Below, in pieces: positions 43,699 to 51,632 of a stretch of 64,000 bases of DNA. The position numbers and the translations under genes are program-made. Source of the stretch: Flavobacteriaceae bacterium GF1 (GTDB lineage: Bacteria > Bacteroidota > Bacteroidia > Flavobacteriales > Flavobacteriaceae). The notes under the pieces were generated by a model that worked only from the letters and a program-made list of their open reading frames with translations, did not search any database and was not told the DNA's origin. Within the stretch, counting starts at the first letter, position 1. Each line of letters begins with the position of its first letter. The DNA is taken from positions 248,001 through 312,000 of the forward strand of contig WNKP01000002.1 of the NCBI GenBank assembly GCA_009797885.1. The letters are read 5' to 3'.

Positions 43699-44813
43699 TG
43701 TTGGATTATTTTTTAAACCAACCAACGAACATCATCCCCAAGGGTTTGACTACTTCCATTTTGGAAAATGAGGATGCATTCCCTTTCCATAAATCATTGT
43801 CAAATTATAAACCTACACCACTATACAGGCTAACCGACTTAGCGAATAGCTATGGTGTGGGCTCAATTTTTATAAAAGACGAATCCCATAGATTGGGTTT
43901 AAATGCCTTTAAAGGATTGGGAGCTTCATTTGCCGTTCATAAGGTATTGGGGAAAAACCCAAATGTTACCACTTTTTGCACCGCTACAGATGGAAATCAT
44001 GGAAGGGCTTTGGCATGGGCGGCTTCAACAAAGGGTAAAAATGCCGTTGTATATGTTCCCAAAAACACGGCAAAAGAAAGAATTGATAGCATAGCCAGTG
44101 AGGGTGCAACAGTAGTGGATACTGGTGAAAATTATGATGATACCTGCGAAATTGCCAAGATATCGGCCATTAAAAACAATTGGACACTGGTCCAGGACTG
44201 TGCTTGGGAAGGATATGAGGAAATACCGGCCTATGTAATGGCCGGGTACCTTACCAAATTCGAAGAGATTGAAATGCAATGGAAGGAATTTGATTATCCA
44301 AAAATCAACCTTGTACTATTTCAGGCTGGGGTTGGTAGTTGGGCAGCCTCGGGAATATGGCATTTTGTAAACCAGCACAGAAGGGACAGACCCAAATTTG
44401 TAATTGTTGAACCTTATAATGCCCATGGTATCCTATCATCATTCCATGAAGGAAAAAGGGTCCGACCCGAATGCAATTTTGATACCATAATGGCGGGACT
44501 GAACTGTGGATTACCTTCAATGACGGCTTGGGAGATAATCAGGAATTTTACGGATGTCTGCATTCGAATAAAGGATGAATATGCAAAAGAAGTAATGCGC
44601 GAGCTTTACCATCCTTCCAATGATGACCCGCGGATAATCTCGGGAGAGTCAGGGGTTGGAGGTCTGGCAGGATTAAAGTACTTGATGACCAATCCCCAAG
44701 CCGAGCCGCTAAAACAGCATTTGGGAATTACAGCTAACACAAACGTATTGGTTGTTAGCACTGAAGGGGCCACTGACAAGGAAATGTTCCAGAAAATAGT
44801 GCGAAAAATATAG
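43698..44813 (+). CDS. diaminopropionate ammonia-lyase-like PLP enzyme
   Basis: 371 residues of the tryptophan-synthase-beta PLP fold. FHKSLSNYKPTPLYRLTDLANSYGV, SIFIKDESHRLGLNAFKGLGASFAV (Schiff-base Lys in AFKGLG), TATDGNHGRALAWAAS and the phosphate loop SGESGVGGLAGL match diaminopropionate ammonia-lyases (about 400 residues). ATG at 43698 overlaps the deformylase stop by one base. Exact substrate is not proven; threonine-deaminase-like enzymes are an alternative. Confidence 0.87.
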   Translation: MLDYFLNQPTNIIPKGLTTSILENEDAFPFHKSLSNYKPTPLYRLTDLANSYGVGSIFIKDESHRLGLNAFKGLGASFAVHKVLGKNPNVTTFCTATDGNHGRALAWAASTKGKNAVVYVPKNTAKERIDSIASEGATVVDTGENYDDTCEIAKISAIKNNWTLVQDCAWEGYEEIPAYVMAGYLTKFEEIEMQWKEFDYPKINLVLFQAGVGSWAASGIWHFVNQHRRDRPKFVIVEPYNAHGILSSFHEGKRVRPECNFDTIMAGLNCGLPSMTAWEIIRNFTDVCIRIKDEYAKEVMRELYHPSNDDPRIISGESGVGGLAGLKYLMTNPQAEPLKQHLGITANTNVLVVSTEGATDKEMFQKIVRKI

Positions 44814-44847
44814 CGGAAGCCGTATCATAGCCGTACTTCCTCATCTT

Positions 44848-44864
44848 GGTTTTGTCCCAAAACC
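44848..44864 (+). other. stem-loop ahead of the first exported DJ-1 gene
   Basis: GGTTTTG, loop TCC, CAAAACC, followed by TAGTGTTCTGTCCTTTT. The flank resembles that of the stem-loop at 43121. Probably a weak terminator of the ammonia-lyase-like gene. Confidence 0.45.
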
Positions 44865-44929
44865 ATAGTGTTCTGTCCTTTTGCAACATCGGTTTCAAAA
44901 CTAATTTAGCCCGGAACAAATCAAGGTGA

Positions 44930-46003
44930 ATGAAACATCTTTCCGCCGGACTTATGTGCGTGTTGCTGTATTGCTGTTCGGTTACGCTATCGGCGCAAAA
45001 TAGTAGCAACATGGGGCAGGATATTTATGTATGCCCACCGTGCAACAGAAAGTGTGATGATCTAACGTTCAACGAACCCGGGGTTTGTAAACATTGCAAT
45101 ATGAAGCTTATCAAGAGATCCGAACTGGAAATGTTTCCTGAGGTTGAAAGGACCAAAGTAGGGCTCTATCTACAATCTGGTGTTGAAATCCTTGATTTGG
45201 CGGGACCACTAGAAGTTTTTGCCTATGCAGGTTATGAAGTGGTTACCATTTCCAAAACCAAAGAACCCATTTATGCCCAGGGCATCCTTACCGTTATTCC
45301 AGATTATGATTTATCCGATGCCCCAGCGGTAGACATCTTGGTATTTTTTGGCGGTAATGCCGTGTTATCCTCAAAGGATGAAGCGCTCATAGATTGGATA
45401 AAATCCCAAAAAGAAACCAAATACCATTTTTCTGTGTGTAGTGGGGCCTTAATCCTGGCAGAGACCGGTATTCTGGATAACAAACAGGCCACCACCTTTA
45501 GATACAATTTGGATGTTTTGGAACAGAACTATCCCAAAATTGAAGTTCTGCGCGGTGCCAGATATGTGGATAATGGCACGGTTGTGACTACTGCAGGGGT
45601 TTCAGCGGGAATTGACGGTGCCCTCCATATGGTCGCCAAATTGGAAGGATTGGAGACCGCAGCGCAAACGGCACTTTATATGGAATATGACTGGACACCC
45701 AACAATGGAGTGGCCTTTGTAGGGGACAATCCCTATAGCCATATGAAGGACGCCACTACTTTAAAGGAATATGAAGGAATATATAGCTCAAGTTCCCTTA
45801 GAACATTCGTCTTGAAATTTGATGATGAAAATGAGGAGTTGCTTTTAAAAAAGGAGAACAGGCATTATCCTGTTTTCTACATCGGTACGGATAAATTCCT
45901 TACCTCACACGCGTCCCACCTTATCACATTTAAAAGAAATAAAAACAACCAAATCATCGGTTTTGAAACCACCGAATACAACGAAATTTTTAATAAAAAA
46001 TGA
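44930..46003 (+). CDS. exported DJ-1/PfpI protein with N-terminal metal-binding motif
   Basis: 357 residues: signal peptide (1-22), then a Cys-rich heavy-metal-binding-type motif with Cys35, Cys38, Cys42, Cys53 and Cys56 (YVCPPCNRKC, VCKHCNMK), then a DJ-1/PfpI domain (about 72-255; EILDLAGPLEVFAYAG, FSVCSGALILAETGIL with the nucleophile Cys, TTAGVSAGIDGALHM), then a beta-rich tail of about 95 residues. The DJ-1 part is the isonitrile-hydratase-like subtype. An exported version fused to a metal-binding motif is unusual. Confidence 0.88.
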   Translation: MKHLSAGLMCVLLYCCSVTLSAQNSSNMGQDIYVCPPCNRKCDDLTFNEPGVCKHCNMKLIKRSELEMFPEVERTKVGLYLQSGVEILDLAGPLEVFAYAGYEVVTISKTKEPIYAQGILTVIPDYDLSDAPAVDILVFFGGNAVLSSKDEALIDWIKSQKETKYHFSVCSGALILAETGILDNKQATTFRYNLDVLEQNYPKIEVLRGARYVDNGTVVTTAGVSAGIDGALHMVAKLEGLETAAQTALYMEYDWTPNNGVAFVGDNPYSHMKDATTLKEYEGIYSSSSLRTFVLKFDDENEELLLKKENRHYPVFYIGTDKFLTSHASHLITFKRNKNNQIIGFETTEYNEIFNKK

Positions 46004-46198
46004 ACGTCTGAAACGTATGAAGACTTTTTAAATGTATTGTACATGATATCCGGGAAGCCTGGGAAATATACGAAGGGCCAAAAAAGAATACCCTAAAAGA
46101 CACAACGGTACGAGGATACAATTTGCAGCACTAAAAAAGCTTTAAGGGTATGGGGGTTGCGTCAACAGGAACAAACCATGAATTCAAAATAATCAACT

Positions 46199-47446
46199 AT
46201 GAAAAAAGTATGGGTTTCACTTTTTGTGCTACTGTTGGCCACGGCAACAAACGCCCAAAAAATGGACATAAAGAACATTGCCATTTACTTACAGGATAAT
46301 GTGGAAATATTGGATTTTGCAGGGCCCATGGAAGTATTTATAATCGCTGGCTACAATGTATATACGGTTGCAAAAACCACCAAGCCCATGAAGGCCATGC
46401 ATTACCTGACCGTTGTGCCCGATTATTCCATCGCCAATGCCCCCATACCGGATGTTGTGGTGTTTGTGGGAGGCGGGGATATCGCTGCTGCCAAAGACGA
46501 AAAGGTGAAAAATTGGGTAAAGAAAGTGACACCAAAGTCCCAATTAAGTTTAACGGTTTGCACGGGGGCTTTCTTTTTGGCCGAAGCCGGTTTCCTGGAC
46601 AGTAAGATTGCGACCACCTATCATAAGTCAATAGACTACCTACAAAGTGAATACCCTAAAATAGATGTTCGTAGGGATGTGAGATTTGTGGACAACGGCG
46701 AAGTAATCACTACAGCGGGAATTTCCGCAGGAATTGATGGAGCGCTACACCTGGTTTCAAAACTAAAGGGGGAAAAATTTGCCTTGGAAGTAGCCAAAAA
46801 CATGGAATATGATAAGTGGATTCCGGGAGAAGGGTTGATAGTACAAGATGAAAAACTTAACAAAAATGAAGGGAAAGATATAGGAAGGTTTTTGGATGCC
46901 AATCTGGACAACCTCTATCCGGGTGAGCTATTGAACCTATCGTCAAAGTTAAATGCAATGGGAATGTACGGAGAGGCTGAAAAAGCCATAAAATATGTGA
47001 TAGCAACCATGTCGAATCCAGATATTGGTACGTATGGGTTTTTAAGGGAAAATTACGTTCAGCAGCATAAGGAAGTCCCTATGACCAGTCAACAATTCAT
47101 GGATATCATCAAGAACAAAGGCGTGAAACTAGCAGAAAAGGCCTTTGTGGAGCAAAATAAAAAGTTCAAGGATTGGGTGTTCGTAAACCCTGACGATATG
47201 ATCATGTATGGTTATACCGACCATTATTTAAAGGGGAAAATACAAAGTGCCTTTGAAATCCAAAAGTTGGCTAAAAAGATGTTTCCAAACAATGCTTATG
47301 TAACTTATGTGTTGGGGGTTTACCATGAAAAAGAAAACAAAATTGGCGACGCTGTCAACTATTACAAAGAAGCACTTCAATATGACCCCAACTTTGCCAT
47401 GGCTAAGGAGAAATTGGAGGCTTTGATGGCACGGGAAAAGACTTGA
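46199..47446 (+). CDS. exported DJ-1/PfpI protein with C-terminal TPR-like region
   Basis: 415 residues: signal peptide (1-19, TATNAQ), DJ-1/PfpI domain (about 24-210; EILDFAGPMEVFIIAG, LTVCTGAFFLAEAGFLDS with Cys, TTAGISAGIDGALHLV), and a helical C-terminal region with a TPR-like pair (LGVYHEKENKIGDAVNYYKEALQYDPNFAMAKEKLEALM). A close paralogue of the preceding gene in the DJ-1 part but without its metal-binding motif. The 195 bases between the two genes show nothing I can support. Confidence 0.88.
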   Translation: MKKVWVSLFVLLLATATNAQKMDIKNIAIYLQDNVEILDFAGPMEVFIIAGYNVYTVAKTTKPMKAMHYLTVVPDYSIANAPIPDVVVFVGGGDIAAAKDEKVKNWVKKVTPKSQLSLTVCTGAFFLAEAGFLDSKIATTYHKSIDYLQSEYPKIDVRRDVRFVDNGEVITTAGISAGIDGALHLVSKLKGEKFALEVAKNMEYDKWIPGEGLIVQDEKLNKNEGKDIGRFLDANLDNLYPGELLNLSSKLNAMGMYGEAEKAIKYVIATMSNPDIGTYGFLRENYVQQHKEVPMTSQQFMDIIKNKGVKLAEKAFVEQNKKFKDWVFVNPDDMIMYGYTDHYLKGKIQSAFEIQKLAKKMFPNNAYVTYVLGVYHEKENKIGDAVNYYKEALQYDPNFAMAKEKLEALMAREKT

Positions 47447-47550
47447 TACCCATGTTTTTTTAAACCTACGGTTAAGGATTGTACAATAACCTCAACCGTG
47501 CGGGACAAATTGCGACGATTGACCTTTACAACATAACTCAGATTATACAC

Positions 47551-48036
47551 ATGAATCTACAAAATGGTATGAAGCGGATAGTACGTGTTGCTATTTCCGG
47601 ACTTGTAGGTGGTGGAGCCTGGATCGTTGGGATGATTATTTTCTTTGGCCCGGCGCAATCCATATTGGCCGACCCCAACTTTCAAAGTGCAAAATTTAAA
47701 GCTGTCATGGAGGAGATGGAACCCCTTCCTAGAATGGCCAATAACATCTGGATAATTCTAGTGGGACTATTGGGGATAGGGATCATATATAGTATGGTAT
47801 TCTCCTTTATTGGGCCAAAGTTGTCCGGAACGAATTTTCAGAAAGGGATACAGTTTGGTTTGGTCGGTTGGAGCTTAATGGTTCCCTGGTTTGAATTTTA
47901 TCTTCCTTGGAACGTGATGCATGAACCAACATTACTTGTACTGTTGGAAGCTTTTTGTTGGATTTTGGTCATGCTTCTTGTAGGGATAGCAATAGCGTTG
48001 ACCAACGGATTTTTGGACACCAAAATTAGGATGTAA
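47551..48036 (+). CDS. four-helix membrane protein, unknown function
   Basis: 161 residues from the ATG at 47551; an upstream TTG would add 24 residues. Four hydrophobic helices (about 12-33, 66-88, 100-120, 128-152) and a short conserved-looking loop FYLPWNVMHEP. I do not recognise the family. It lies between the DJ-1 genes and the Crp/Fnr regulator. Confidence 0.65.
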   Translation: MNLQNGMKRIVRVAISGLVGGGAWIVGMIIFFGPAQSILADPNFQSAKFKAVMEEMEPLPRMANNIWIILVGLLGIGIIYSMVFSFIGPKLSGTNFQKGIQFGLVGWSLMVPWFEFYLPWNVMHEPTLLVLLEAFCWILVMLLVGIAIALTNGFLDTKIRM

Positions 48037-48126
48037 TACCAACGATATTCAGCCTTTGGAAACACACTCGTTATTTCACGGAAAGTTTTTCCAAAGCGAC
48101 CCCTTTCCCATCTGAGATTGTTCGTT

Positions 48127-48171
48127 CTTAAACCAGTTTAAGCGTTTTGATTCGATTCACAGCTATTTTTC
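48127..48171 (+). promoter_or_regulatory. Crp/Fnr-type site plus -7 box, copy 1 (before the regulator gene)
   Basis: Perfect palindrome CTTAAAC-CA-GTTTAAG at 48127-48142, then 21 bases, then TATTTTTC (48164-48171), one off TAnnTTTG. Two more copies with the same 21-base gap lie at 48882 and 50535. The regulator start codon is 139 bases further on; nothing else is recognised in the 274-bp gap. Confidence 0.72.
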
Positions 48172-48310
48172 GCTGGAAATGGAACACAGCTTTTACTTTG
48201 ACGGTCCTATTTATGGGGTTCATGGTACGGCGGGCTTTTTATCCGTGCCTGGAAAATATAAGTTTTAAGCGATGGCTTTTATCTTTGTATAGTGGGTTGA
48301 AACACTGAAA

Positions 48311-48886
48311 ATGTTGTTGCAGTTTTTAGAACATATCAGAAATTTTACCGAATTCAAGAAGGAGGATTTTGAAAGAATCCAGGAATATTTTGACATTGGG
48401 ATGTATGGCAAAAAAGATATCATTCTTTCAGCCGGCTCAAAATGTACCTACAATTATTTTGTGTTACAAGGCTGTTTACATATGTTCTTTACCGGGGAAA
48501 ACGGCATTCAGCGAACAGTTCAGTTTGCCATTGAAGATTGGTGGATGACGGATAATTTGGCTTACCAAAAAGGAAAAAACACCGATTTTACCATCCAGGC
48601 CGTAGAGAACACCACGCTTTTGAAAATCAGCCGTGAAAATCAGGAAGAACTGCTTAAAGAGTTTCCGGCTTTGGAAACCTATTTTAGAAAAATCTACGAG
48701 ATTTCATATGGGGCCTCTTTGATGCGAATGAAGTATGCATTCGATTTCACCAAGGAAGAGATGTACTGTCATTTCACGGATAGCTTTCCTGAATTTGCCC
48801 AACGTGTACCTCAATATTTAATCGCTTCATTCTTGGGCCTTACCCCTGAATACGTAAGTGAAATAAGAGCTAAACGGCGTTCTTAA
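48311..48886 (+). CDS. Crp/Fnr family transcriptional regulator
   Basis: 191 residues. N-terminal cyclic-nucleotide-binding-type barrel (GKKDIILSAGSKCTYNYFVLQGCLHMFF, about 15-120) and a C-terminal HTH-containing part with RVPQYLIASFLGLTPEYVSEIRAKRR. Typical of short Bacteroidota Crp/Fnr proteins that lack the cAMP-contact residues of Escherichia coli CRP. Palindromic sites lie before this gene, across its own stop codon, and before a DJ-1 gene, so it probably controls this neighbourhood. Confidence 0.93.
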   Translation: MLLQFLEHIRNFTEFKKEDFERIQEYFDIGMYGKKDIILSAGSKCTYNYFVLQGCLHMFFTGENGIQRTVQFAIEDWWMTDNLAYQKGKNTDFTIQAVENTTLLKISRENQEELLKEFPALETYFRKIYEISYGASLMRMKYAFDFTKEEMYCHFTDSFPEFAQRVPQYLIASFLGLTPEYVSEIRAKRRS

Positions 48887-48926
48887 ACCAGTTTAAGTTT
48901 TTTGCCTTGACCATGAAATAGTTTTG
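48882..48926 (+). promoter_or_regulatory. Crp/Fnr-type site plus -7 box, copy 2 (before the AhpD-like gene)
   Basis: CTTAAAC-CA-GTTTAAG at 48882-48897 spans the TAA stop of the regulator gene; 21 bases later is TAGTTTTG (48919-48926), a perfect TAnnTTTG. The next start codon follows after 21 bases. The site centre would be about 41 bases before the transcription start, as in class II CRP activation. Confidence 0.8.
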
Positions 48927-48947
48927 CCTCAAACAAAATTATGATCA

Positions 48948-49382
48948 ATGGAAAGAATACAGATTGATGCTGTTCAACCAACAGCCTATGAAGCAATGTT
49001 CGCATTGGAAGGCTACCTGGCCAAATCAAAATTAAGTGCCACCCATAAAAATCTGATCAAGATAAGGGCCTCTCAAATCAATGGGTGTGCATTTTGTATT
49101 GATATGCATAGTTCAGAAGCGGTAAGGGAAGGCGAAAGTCCAAGACGCATTTATGTTTTGGATGGTTGGAGAAAGACAGAATTGTTCTCCAAAGAAGAGA
49201 GGGTCATTTTAAAAATGACGGAAGAATTGACGGTTTTGGATAAAAATGGACTAAGCGAGGCTACCTATTTGGAGGCAATTGCACATTTTGATGAGGAAAC
49301 TTTTTCACAAATCGTGATGACCATTGTGACCATAAATGCATGGAATAGAATTGCTATTGCGACGCATAAACCATTGCCATAA
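48948..49382 (+). CDS. carboxymuconolactone decarboxylase / AhpD-like protein
   Basis: 144 residues with the AhpD signature GCAFCIDMHSSEA (Cys-x2-Cys-x3-His), flanked by KLSATHKNLIKIRASQIN and a C-terminal AWNRIAIATH. These proteins are thiol-dependent peroxidase partners or decarboxylases; the family name alone does not decide. Directly downstream of the Crp/Fnr regulator and its palindrome. Confidence 0.92.
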   Translation: MERIQIDAVQPTAYEAMFALEGYLAKSKLSATHKNLIKIRASQINGCAFCIDMHSSEAVREGESPRRIYVLDGWRKTELFSKEERVILKMTEELTVLDKNGLSEATYLEAIAHFDEETFSQIVMTIVTINAWNRIAIATHKPLP

Positions 49383-49478
49383 GGATAAATTGGGAACAGT
49401 GGTTGGTCAATCGGTGTTCTTTAGGAAGGAAAAGTCCCAGTGCCCCAAAAGCAAAGATCAATCCCAAACGGAAATACC

Positions 49479-49904
49479 ATGCTTACAGACAGCAAAGTGA
49501 ATGTAAAAGGTAAACTGGCCGCCCATTGGGCATGTCTTATGTTTTTGTACCTATACGCAGATTATTTTGAGCTGAAAACCCCTGGTAAAATAGAACAGCT
49601 AATGAACCTGAAAACCCCAGTTGGTGATACGACACCCGAACTACTGGTGATTTTCTCCCTTATCTTGATCGTACCTTCATTGATGGTTCTTTTTTCCGTT
49701 CTGTTAAAGCCAAAAATCAATAAATGGTTCAATTTAATTGTAGCTTTGATATGGTCCTCCATGTCCGTTATACTAATCGTGGGGGAGCTAAATGATTTAG
49801 GAGGATGGTATACCTTCTATCTGTTATACCAATTTGTGGAAGTATTGGTATTTGGTTCAATTATCTGGCATGCCTGGAATTGGCCCAAGGATGAACGAAG
49901 TTGA
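49479..49904 (+). CDS. four-helix membrane protein, DUF6326-like
   Basis: 141 residues from the ATG at 49479 (an upstream GTG would add 13 residues of poor quality). Four hydrophobic helices with KLAAHWACLMFLYLYADYFELKTPG at the start, a pattern I associate with DUF6326 proteins. Function unknown. Likely in one transcription unit with the AhpD-like and DoxX-like genes. Confidence 0.7.
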   Translation: MLTDSKVNVKGKLAAHWACLMFLYLYADYFELKTPGKIEQLMNLKTPVGDTTPELLVIFSLILIVPSLMVLFSVLLKPKINKWFNLIVALIWSSMSVILIVGELNDLGGWYTFYLLYQFVEVLVFGSIIWHAWNWPKDERS

Positions 49905-49939
49905 CATCAATGGAAATACAAATCTTATAGTTCTTTTTT

Positions 49940-50422
49940 ATGAAACCCTTACTTGTTTTAGTCATTTCTTTTGTTCTAACGGCATTGGTGTACAGGCTTT
50001 TTAGAAAAGAAAACAACTTTCCTTTGGCGGGAAGAATTGCAATGGCAGTCATGTTGGTCTTTACCGCAATGGGACATTTTATGTATATGGAGGGAATGCA
50101 GGCCATGATTCCCGAATGGATTCCATTCGGAAAGGAGTTGGTGCTATTGACGGGGATTATGGAGGTGCTATTTGCCATCGGTTTATTACTTCCCAAATAT
50201 CGAGTAAGGGTAGGTTGGGTATTGATCGTTTTCTTTGTGATGGTTTTGCCCGCCAATATCTATGCTGCCCTGGAAAATGTGAATTATCAAACGGGAGGGA
50301 ACGATGGTAATGGTTTAAACTACCTATGGTTTAGAATACCACTTCAAGCATTGTTCATTGTTTGGGTTTATTTATCGGCCATACGCAAATCAAAATCAAT
50401 TCATTTCAAAGCTGAAAATTGA
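49940..50422 (+). CDS. DoxX-like membrane protein
   Basis: 160 residues, four membrane helices, with the FTAMGHFMYMEGMQAMIPEWIPFGKELVLLTGIMEVLFAIGLLLP block and VLPANIYAALE, both typical of DoxX-like proteins. DoxX proteins are linked to redox or detoxification in other bacteria, which fits the AhpD-like neighbour. Confidence 0.85.
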   Translation: MKPLLVLVISFVLTALVYRLFRKENNFPLAGRIAMAVMLVFTAMGHFMYMEGMQAMIPEWIPFGKELVLLTGIMEVLFAIGLLLPKYRVRVGWVLIVFFVMVLPANIYAALENVNYQTGGNDGNGLNYLWFRIPLQALFIVWVYLSAIRKSKSIHFKAEN

Positions 50423-50534
50423 TGTTGATTTGGTGATGTATGGGTTTCCATTTCTTTTAAAAATAAATATTGTGAATCGGTGCCATGGGTAGTGTCGTTT
50501 CCTGCTTTTTGAACGGGAATAAATTGCCCTCTTT

Positions 50535-50579
50535 CTTAAACCAGCTTAATTTTTTCAAGTTTTCCCAGCAATAATTTTG
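50535..50579 (+). promoter_or_regulatory. Crp/Fnr-type site plus -7 box, copy 3 (before the DJ-1 lipoprotein gene)
   Basis: CTTAAAC-CA-GCTTAAT at 50535-50550 (two changes from the palindrome), 21 bases, then TAATTTTG (50572-50579), a perfect TAnnTTTG. The DJ-1 lipoprotein start codon is 92 bases further on. Confidence 0.72.
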
Positions 50580-50671
50580 TGTCACTGTTTTAGCGCTTAG
50601 AACGGATATCACTAATGTTATTAATGATGGGGCTCCTTTTGATGGAACCCCCAACAAAACTTTAAATCAAA

Positions 50672-51478
50672 ATGAAAATAGTAGCTCTAAAAATGACCAT
50701 CTTAAGCATTCTTACGCTTGGTATTGCCTTTATGGCGGTTAGTTGTAATACAACAAATGAAGGTGGAAAAGACGAAAACGAAGTAGAAGGGGAAAAAGTG
50801 GCAAAGGTTGGTTCCGATACCTTGACCAAGCATTTAAAACCCTTTAGGAAGGATTTACCTACGATTGGCCTCCTGATTTATGACGGCGTACTTACAACGG
50901 AGGTCACGGCCACGGCCGATGTCTTTTCCAAGCCTACAAAAGAGGGTCTTCAACTGTTCAATGTCATCACCATTGCTGAAAGGGAGAACGTAATTATTGC
51001 CGAAGAAGGTCTTAAACTAATGCCGGATTATACTTTTGAGAATTGCCCAAAATTAGAGGCACTTTTCATTCCCAGCGCTTACGATATGTACGCCCAGATA
51101 CATAATGAGGATATCGTAAGGTTTATTCAGGAGAAGAACAAGGAAACCAAATACACGGTGAGCAATTGTGCAGGTGCCCAGTTGGTTGGTAAATCCGGGA
51201 TAGCGGATGGAAAAAACATTGTGACCTATATTGGAGGGGGTAAACAGCTTCAAATGGACTATCCCAATTTAAAGGTCAATGATGATGCCAAGGTCACTTA
51301 TGTAGCGGATGGTAAGTTCAGTTCTTCGAACGGAAATTTGGCAAGTTATATATCTGCCTTGATTTTGGTTGAAAAAATAACAAGTCCCGAACATCGCGAA
51401 TTTGTGGAATCCTATTTGTATCTGGACCGGCTTCAAAACTGGACCGGGGAAACGGGAGCTGTTCTTATGGCGAAGTAG
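50672..51478 (+). CDS. DJ-1/PfpI family lipoprotein
   Basis: 268 residues with a lipoprotein signal peptide (Cys about residue 25 in FMAVSCNTT), a charged linker, and a DJ-1/PfpI domain (TIGLLIYDGVLTTEVTATADVF, YTVSNCAGAQLVGKSGIADG with Cys at the elbow, SSSNGNLASYISALIL). The acidic residue of the LD-x-x-GP motif in the other two is not conserved here (TTEVTATAD), so it is a more distant member. Third exported DJ-1 protein of the region. Confidence 0.88.
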   Translation: MKIVALKMTILSILTLGIAFMAVSCNTTNEGGKDENEVEGEKVAKVGSDTLTKHLKPFRKDLPTIGLLIYDGVLTTEVTATADVFSKPTKEGLQLFNVITIAERENVIIAEEGLKLMPDYTFENCPKLEALFIPSAYDMYAQIHNEDIVRFIQEKNKETKYTVSNCAGAQLVGKSGIADGKNIVTYIGGGKQLQMDYPNLKVNDDAKVTYVADGKFSSSNGNLASYISALILVEKITSPEHREFVESYLYLDRLQNWTGETGAVLMAK

Positions 51479-51570
51479 GGTTTTCAAATTAAAAACCACC
51501 GCATATGCAATGGGCCGACATCACCGTTCAAACATGTTTTTTATGAACAAATTTGAACGTAAGAATCGTG

Positions 51571-51624
51571 GATAGGGCCAAACAGGTTTTAGGAAGTCCC
51601 AAAAAACCTTCGTTTTATGAGACT
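51571..51624. repeat. dispersed 55-bp repeat, copy 2
   Basis: Matches 33498-33553 over most of its length (GGTTTTA, AAAAACCTT, GTTTTAT blocks in the same order). Lies nine bases beyond the 3' end of the following minus-strand gene. Confidence 0.5.
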
Positions 51625-51632
51625 GATTAACT

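Noticed and set aside
47454-47476. Fourth Crp/Fnr-type site (TTTAAAC...GGTTAAGG)
   Set aside because: The half-sites are five bases apart instead of two and no -7 box follows at 21 bases.
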